Assembly: GCA_021464525.1 (NCBI GenBank)
Contig: JADRCO010000847.1
Location: 1 to 25,594, forward strand
Source of the DNA: Rhizophagus sp. LPA8_4_AMF
Lineage: Eukaryota; Glomeromycota; Glomeromycetes; Glomerales; Glomeraceae
Reading direction: 5' to 3'
DNA: 25,594 nt
Shown: piece by piece, positions 20,126 to 25,594 of the stretch
Layout of the letters: every line of letters starts with the position of its first letter
Numbering within the stretch: the stretch's first letter is position 1
Made by a program: the position numbers and the translations under genes
The notes under the pieces: generated by a model
Told to the model about the DNA's origin: nothing
The model's database searches: none
The model's input: the letters and a program-made list of their open reading frames with translations, nothing else

Positions 20126-21800
20126 AAGGTGCTTGTAATCGAAAAAATGAATTTGGGTTTAATATTATGCAGTCTCATTAAATTAGCTAAAACTTACCTG
20201 CCTATCCAATAAAAATCTGAAAGGAAACTTTACAATAAAATAAAAAAATAATTAGTAAGGGCTGTGACATACATTACATAATATCCATTTATTATAAGCC
20301 CATACCTTCCACCCTAGGGATGAAATTGGTTTAAATTCTGAAACTGATTTTAAATTTGGATCTCTTGAGCTTAAAATTACTTTTAACCATAAAAACTATT
20401 TTGAGCCAAAACTAAATTTGAACCAACTTCAAGAACTGATTTAAATTAAGTCATCTGCCAAGATTTTGTACCAACTATCATTTGAAGATGAATCAAAATT
20501 TTTCTGATTAATCATCATCACATATTTTACTTGTGTCTTAAATTTGACATGCGTAGTCATATTTTTATTTATTAAAGCTAAATTGGAACTGAATTAGAAC
20601 TGATAAAATATATATAATCTTACATTACGTTTATATATATAAGGCCTTTCAAATACCCCACCCCCTAAAATATTACATAATAAATGTCATGGCCCTAAAC
20701 TGATTCTTTAATAAAAAAATTTTCATATATAACTTATTTAATAAAATCTGAAGTGAAAATTTACAAAAAAGAAAAAATAATTAATTAAAATTTCTTCAAT
20801 AAAAAAGTTTAAGTTTTAAAATATAAACCTCATCCAATCCATCCAATATAATTCTGAAATGAAAACTTACAAAAAAAAGAAACAATTATTAAATACGTTT
20901 CTTCTAAAAAGATGATTAGAATTTTAAAGTTAATTTAAAACTTATTTTTCATAATTAAGAAATATGCCAGAAATTAACTAATTTGATAGGAAATGAAAGA
21001 ATTAGATCCTACAATCAGGTAATACAATATATCTTTTATAGAGGTCATCTAAAACCAGGTTTGGTCACGTGACTTAACATTTTATAAATAAGTCAATTTT
21101 TTATGAACTAAGATTAACGTAAATATGAGAGTCATCAAATAAGGGTATTTTAGCCTGTTTTACAAGTTTGCTTAGAGATAAAAAGTTGATTTAAATACTG
21201 TTTTTAACTTTACATATAAGTGAATAATTTTGCCAATCATATCTAAAAATGGATGATAAAAATAAAAAAAGTTAAATAAGTCAAAAGTGTTATTTAAAAC
21301 TCCATGTTGTATTTCAAAAAACTTGCATAACATGCTAAAATACACATATTATTATATGTAACTTGAAAAGTTGTATATTGGCAAAAAGTATTTATTTATA
21401 ATAAATTAATTTTTGAAAGTCATGTAATACTAGTTAAAAAAGGAATATTTAGCCTTAATAAAATTTGACCTATATTTGACTAAAATTAAAAAATTTGATC
21501 TCAATTAGTAATGATTTATAATTAGATATTAGTCGAATAGTACATTAAATTAAATGTCATGTATTACGCATATCAAAAGGAATTTATACATTCTTTTTTA
21601 AACTTTTATTAACTTCTTTCTTTTTCTTTTCATTCTTTCACTTTCTTTCATCCTTTGACTTTATGGATAGAAAAAAATTTTTTAAATTTATTTTTTAAAA
21701 TTTTAATAAGACTTAATGTCCTTTAACTTTCTCTTAGTTTCCAAGTTTGAAATATTTTTATGGCTGTTAAACAGAAATGCCAGTCAAAATTACGAACTGG
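20126..21800. other. AT-rich intergenic region with diverged repeats
   Basis: No gene supported. A diverged unit containing tctgaa, a(c/t)ttacaa and a poly-A run occurs near 20205-20240, 20745-20800 and 20855-20915, the last two about 109 bases apart. The segment 20320-20600 repeats gaactgat and aaattgg words. CACGTG lies at 21066-21071. Between 21600 and 21670 the plus strand is pyrimidine-rich (ttctttcttt). Confidence 0.5.
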
Positions 21801-21824
21801 ACTTTAGAAAAATAGAGTAGAAAA

Positions 21825-23450
21825 AGAACTAAGATTCATAAGTAATATTATGAATCTTAGTTTTTTTTATTTTTTTTTTATATTAAAAAATAGTTTACTA
21901 ACTGTTCTTTTTTTATTAAATTCAGATGGGCTTTTGAAGATAGGACAAGGGCTTGATTCATATATATCAATATAAACTTTTTTTATATAATAAAACAGTT
22001 TACTAACTGTTCTTTTTTTTTATAGATTTAGGATATTAGATAGGCTTTTAAAGGTGAAAAAGAACCAAGATTTGTATGTATTATGATAACTTATAGATTT
22101 TTTTTATTTTTTAATATTAAAGAACAGTTATTAACTGTTCTTTTTCATTTTTTTATATATCTCAGGTAGGCTTCTAAAGAATGGAAAAAGACCAAAAATT
22201 TGGAAGTAATATTATGAATCTTTAAGTTTTTTTACTTTTTTTCAATATTATGGAACAGTTTACTAACTATTCTTATTTTTCTTTTATAGATTCAGGTGGT
22301 TTTCAAAGAAAAGAATAAAAAAAAAGAACTAAGATTTTGTAAATAATATTACAAATCTTAATTTTTTATTTCTTTTTTTATAATTATAAAACAGTTTACT
22401 AACTGTTCTTTTTTTTATTAGATTCAGATAGACTTTTGAGGACAAGACAAGGACTTGATTCATATGTATCAATACAAACTTTTTTTTATGTAATAGAACA
22501 GTTTACTAACTATTCTTTTTTTTATAGATTTAGGACTTCAAATGGACTTTTGAAGGCGAAAAAGAACCAAGATTTGTATATATTACAAGAATTGTAAATT
22601 TTTTTCATTTTTTTTTAATATTAAAGAACAGTTATTAACCATTCTTTTTCATTTTTTTATAAGTCTCAAGTAGGCTTCTGAAAAACAGGAAAAGATTAAA
22701 AATTTGTAAGTAATATTATGAATCTTTAAATTTTTTTACTTTTTTTCAATATTATAGAATGGTTTACTAATCATTCTTATTCTTTTTTTATAGATTCAGG
22801 TAACTTTCAGAGAAAAGAATGGAAAAAAAGAATCAAGATTTGTAAGTAATATTACAAATCTTAGTTTTTTTTCCTTTTTTTAATATTATAAAACAGTTAC
22901 TAATAAACCATTCTTTTTCTTTTTTTTGTAAATCTTGGATGGATTTCTGAAAACAGAAAAGAACTAAAATTCATAAGTATTCTGAATCTTAGTTTTTTTT
23001 TCTTTTTTTATATTATGAAATGATTATTAACTGTTCTTTTTCTTTCTTTTATAGCTTTTGGGTAAGTTTTTAAAGAACAAAAAAAAATTAAGATTCGTAA
23101 GTATTCTGAATTTTAGTTTTTTTTTCTTTTTATTATTATGAAACAGTTTATTAACTTTTTTTATTATACTTTTTTTTAGGTAGATTTCTGAAGAATGGAA
23201 AAAAAGAGCAAGATTCATAAGTATATATATATAAATCTTAAATTTTTTTTTAATATTCTGAAACAGTTACTAATAAATCATGCTTTTTCATTTTTTATAG
23301 GTTTAGATGGACTTCTGAAGGATGGAAAAAGAGAATCTTTAAAATTTATAAGTATTTTTATCTTATGAATCTTAAATTTTCTTTAATATTAAAAAACAGT
23401 TACTAACTGTTTCTTTTTTTTTTTATAGAATCAGATAAGCTTTTAAAAAC
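21825..23450 (+). repeat. T-rich tandem array of 13 hairpin monomers with a higher-order period
   Basis: Each monomer holds a hairpin of the type gaacagtt-tact-aactgttc, a T run ending in tatag, a purine-rich core (ttttgaag...gaaaaagaa) and an inverted repeat agatt...aatct followed by another T run. Hairpins start near 21891, 21995, 22123, 22254, 22390, 22497, 22626, 22757, 22891, 23017, 23141, 23261 and 23395. Spacings are 104, 128, 131, 136, then 107, 129, 131, 134, then 126, 124, 120, 134. Monomers 1 and 5 alone share the phrase ggacttgattcatat or its variant, showing that four-monomer blocks of about 500 bases were duplicated. A perfect 12-base inverted repeat opens the array at 21829-21860. 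No protein is encoded; it looks like a satellite. Confidence 0.8.
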
Positions 23451-24060
23451 TGAAAAAGAATTAATTGACAATTCGTCACTTAACAGTATAAAATGATTGG
23501 CAATCTATAATAAATCTTGTCAGATATTTACATATTAAATACTATTGCTTCTGAATGGTGTTTGCATGAGTTTGAAAACATTTTGTTGCAATATAATACT
23601 CTAAAAATACATTAAAAAAAGGTGTTATGTTACTTGAGTATAATTTCATAAAACTGGTAAAACTAAAACATTGCCAAAAAAAAAAAAAAATTTTCTATTT
23701 TCTTTTTTTTTATATATTATTTTGTTAATCTATAAAGTAAAAATATACCATATATTATATAATAATGCAAAAAAAATCTTGTAAAATTTGCAAAATTCAT
23801 AAATAATTAGTGTAAAATTATCTAAAATATGAGCTGGAATGGTGATTTTCTCCAAAGCAAATTCATTAAATTTTATAGCAAACAAAAAAAATTTTTTATT
23901 TTGTGACATATTCACGTTTAATATTATTAATTGGTAAATTATGATTGCATTAAGTATGACTTATGTAGGACAAAATCAAAGTTAAAATATGCCGATCGAT
24001 ATCATTTATATTAGGACTTGTAACAGATCTACTAATCAATTTTGTATCATTAAGTAGCAG
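23451..24060. other. Unique-looking AT-rich insert within the repeat region
   Basis: This 610-base stretch separates the main array from two stray monomers and carries no monomer hairpins. Only short low-complexity open frames occur. It may be an insertion into the array or a boundary segment. Confidence 0.5.
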
Positions 24061-24069
24061 ATTAGCAAT

Positions 24070-24322
24070 TAAGATTCATAAATAAGTGCAAATATTGATT
24101 TTTTTTATTTTTTTTATTTTTATAGAATAGTTTACTAACCGTTTTTATTCTTTTTTTATAAGTTTAGGTGACTTCCAAAAAATAGAAAAAGAGAACTTTT
24201 AAAATCGTAAGTAATATTATAAATACTAACTGTTCTTGTATTTTTTATATAAGTTTCAGTTTAGTTTCCAAAGAATGGAAAAGAAAACCAAGATTTATAA
24301 GTATATATGAATTTTAATATTT
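24070..24322 (+). repeat. Two diverged outlying monomers of the hairpin array
   Basis: The phrases aagattcataa, agaatagtttactaacc, tttttttataag and tttaggtgacttcc at 24070-24180, and ctaactgttcttg, atataagtttcag and gaatggaaaag at 24225-24300, match the monomers to the left with more changes. They lie 600 bases beyond the main array. Confidence 0.65.
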
Positions 24323-24333
24323 AGAATAGATTG

Positions 24334-24700
24334 GTAAGTTTTGAAGTTTCACTTCACTTTGAAATTTTTTTTTTGGTTTTTTTTTTCTTTTTTTTTTGCA
24401 GGTATCAGTAGATGACATAGCTTTCCAAATTCTGTACAATATGTATGATCAGTAAGTTTTGAAAATTTTGAAATTTTTTTTTAGGGTTTTTTATCAAATC
24501 ATTATCATATTAATGTTTTATTATTTTTTTTGGTAGGATTTGCAGCTAAAACTTAAGTTTATAGATAAGTTTTATTTTGAAACTCTGTATTTTATTATCA
24601 AAACATTATCATATTAATGATTCGTTCTTTTTATTTGCAGTTTAGCTGAATTTTGAGTTTATAGATGAGTTTGAAATAAAACTCATTTTTTACCAAATAT
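24334..24700 (+). repeat. Second small repeat family with splice-like borders
   Basis: The word gtaagttttgaa occurs at 24334-24345 and 24452-24463, each time followed by a T run. The phrase attatcatattaatg occurs twice, within near-identical 24-base segments at 24492-24515 and 24596-24619. The pair agtttatagataag and agtttatagatgag lies near 24556 and 24656, again about 100 bases apart. Between the two gtaagt words lies the 50-base exon-like segment at 24402-24451 (polypyrimidine-GCAG on the left, GTAAGT on the right; frame VSVDDIAFQILYNMYDQ open). Downstream frames close quickly, so a functional gene is not supported. Confidence 0.5.
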
Positions 24701-25398
24701 AGGCAAGTTTCAAAATTTCTTCAAAACACTATTTAAACGATTTTGTGGATTAGTGGTTAAATTTATTATCAATTTTAATGTTTAGATATAATAAATTAGA
24801 ATAATTTTTATATGTATTTTAGCCAATAGATTAATTAGTCTTTACATTAGTAAATTAAATAATAGTACTAAATAAATAATATAATTATAATATAATATGA
24901 ATGTCTAATAAATTATAAATTTGGTAAAAAATTGGCTACTAATTAACCATAATTTGTCTTAAAAATTAAAGTTGAGTAAATTACAAATTCTATTCAAATA
25001 ATAAATAAATACTAGTCTAATTTTGGTCAAATATTCTTTTTAAATATAAGATAATTGATATCTAAACTGTACTAAAAATATTAATTCCAATTTGATGCAG
25101 TTTAGACTACTATTAGACCTATATTTGACCTAATCAAATTTAGGGCAAATTGTCTTATTTTGACTAGTGTAATTGAATCTGACTTTAGATGATCCTCTTT
25201 TATGTTAATATTACATTTATTATTAATAAATTATATATAATTTATTTATTAAAGAGTTTCTTAAAATTATTTTAGCATTTAATAGTTCAATTTTAATGAA
25301 TTTTTTTTAATTTATAGAGTTTAAAAAGAGCTATAAAATAAAAAAAATCATTTAAATTGAATTATTATAATTGCATAATTCTATTAATTGCATGTGAT
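24701..25398. other. AT-rich intergenic region
   Basis: No gene or strong repeat is seen. The sequence is simple AT-rich spacer with short words such as ttagac and tttgac recurring. Confidence 0.5.
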
Positions 25399-25422
25399 TT
25401 CATAATATAATTATATTATGAA
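25399..25422. repeat. Perfect 24-base palindrome
   Basis: The half-site ttcataatataa is followed directly by its exact reverse complement, with no spacer. It shares the word ttcataat with the tandem repeat just downstream, so both likely come from one repeat unit present in inverted copies. Confidence 0.75.
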
Positions 25423-25452
25423 GTTACATACAACTTAGATTAGGTTATGAAG

Positions 25453-25528
25453 GTGACTTCATAATCTACTGGTAACTTCATAATATAATGATAACTTTAT
25501 AGTCTATCAGTAACTTCATAATACAATC
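25453..25528. repeat. 19-base tandem repeat, four copies
   Basis: Copies at 25453-25471, 25472-25490, 25491-25509 and 25510-25528 follow the pattern gtaacttcataatataatg with a few changes each. An inverted copy of the core (attatgaagttac) lies at 25415-25427. No gene is associated with it in the window. Confidence 0.75.
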
Positions 25529-25594
25529 CCTATAAAAAATATTTATATTTAAAATATAATTAAAAATTTTTTAAAATATATTTAAAACATATTT

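Noticed and set aside
21825-23450. CRISPR array
   Set aside because: The repeats are diverged, of uneven length and hairpin-rich with T runs; no constant repeat with unique spacers, no cas genes, and the genome is eukaryotic.
23027-23915. Minus-strand frames of 61-63 codons in the T-rich array and spacer
   Set aside because: They are Lys/Phe/Asn-rich readings of A and T runs within repeats and spacer.
1-25594. tRNA and rRNA genes
   Set aside because: No GGTTCGA-type B-box with a matching A-box and acceptor stem, and no rRNA-like conserved stretch, was seen on either strand by eye; a tRNAscan run would settle it.

Overview
The window looks like a piece of a strongly AT-rich fungal nuclear genome, most likely an arbuscular mycorrhizal fungus (Glomeromycotina, Rhizophagus-like). 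The evidence is short GT-AG introns of about 65-120 bp, two F-box proteins of the type greatly expanded in Rhizophagus, a MATA-type HMG-box protein, a eukaryotic MATE transporter, and long gene-poor AT-rich spacers with decayed repeats. The species call is an inference from family content; no search was run.

Layout: (1) 719-2707 minus, a complete seven-exon MATE efflux transporter of 487 residues, rebuilt here by joining exons with consistent phases. (2) 3595-5187 plus, a single-exon F-box protein of 530 residues, divergent from the MATE gene. (3) 5188-9804, an AT-rich spacer with diverged repeats and a foldback, MITE-like element near 7.9-8.1 kb. (4) 9805-10770 plus, an HMG-box protein of 321 residues with an 18-residue tandem repeat and a Q/N-rich tail. 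(5) 11774-12310 minus, a three-exon gene too fragmented to appear as a long ORF; it encodes a 128-residue secreted protein with a signal peptide and four Lys-Arg sites, which looks like a processed-peptide precursor or effector. (6) 13166-14480 minus, a two-exon F-box protein of 407 residues with a hydrophobic C-terminal tail.

From about 16.5 to 20.1 kb lie three decayed genes on the plus strand. They keep long stretches of coding-like sequence but are broken by many in-frame stops and a few frameshifts. Almost all the stops can be read as one-step C-to-T changes of CAA, CAG or CGA codons. The middle one encodes a RING-like finger, an acidic segment, basic nuclear-targeting-like clusters and a helical C-terminal domain.

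From about 21.8 to 23.45 kb is a T-rich tandem array of 13 hairpin-bearing monomers of 104-136 bp. Its first eight monomers show a four-monomer higher-order period of about 500 bp. Stray copies follow at 24.07-24.32 kb, then a second small repeat family containing one 50-bp exon-like segment, and finally a perfect 24-bp palindrome and a 19-bp tandem repeat near the right edge.

The intact genes do not form a pathway. The transporter, F-box and HMG genes are typical accessory members of expanded families. The secreted precursor, the array with paired changes in its hairpins, and the decayed gene cluster are the parts most worth following up.
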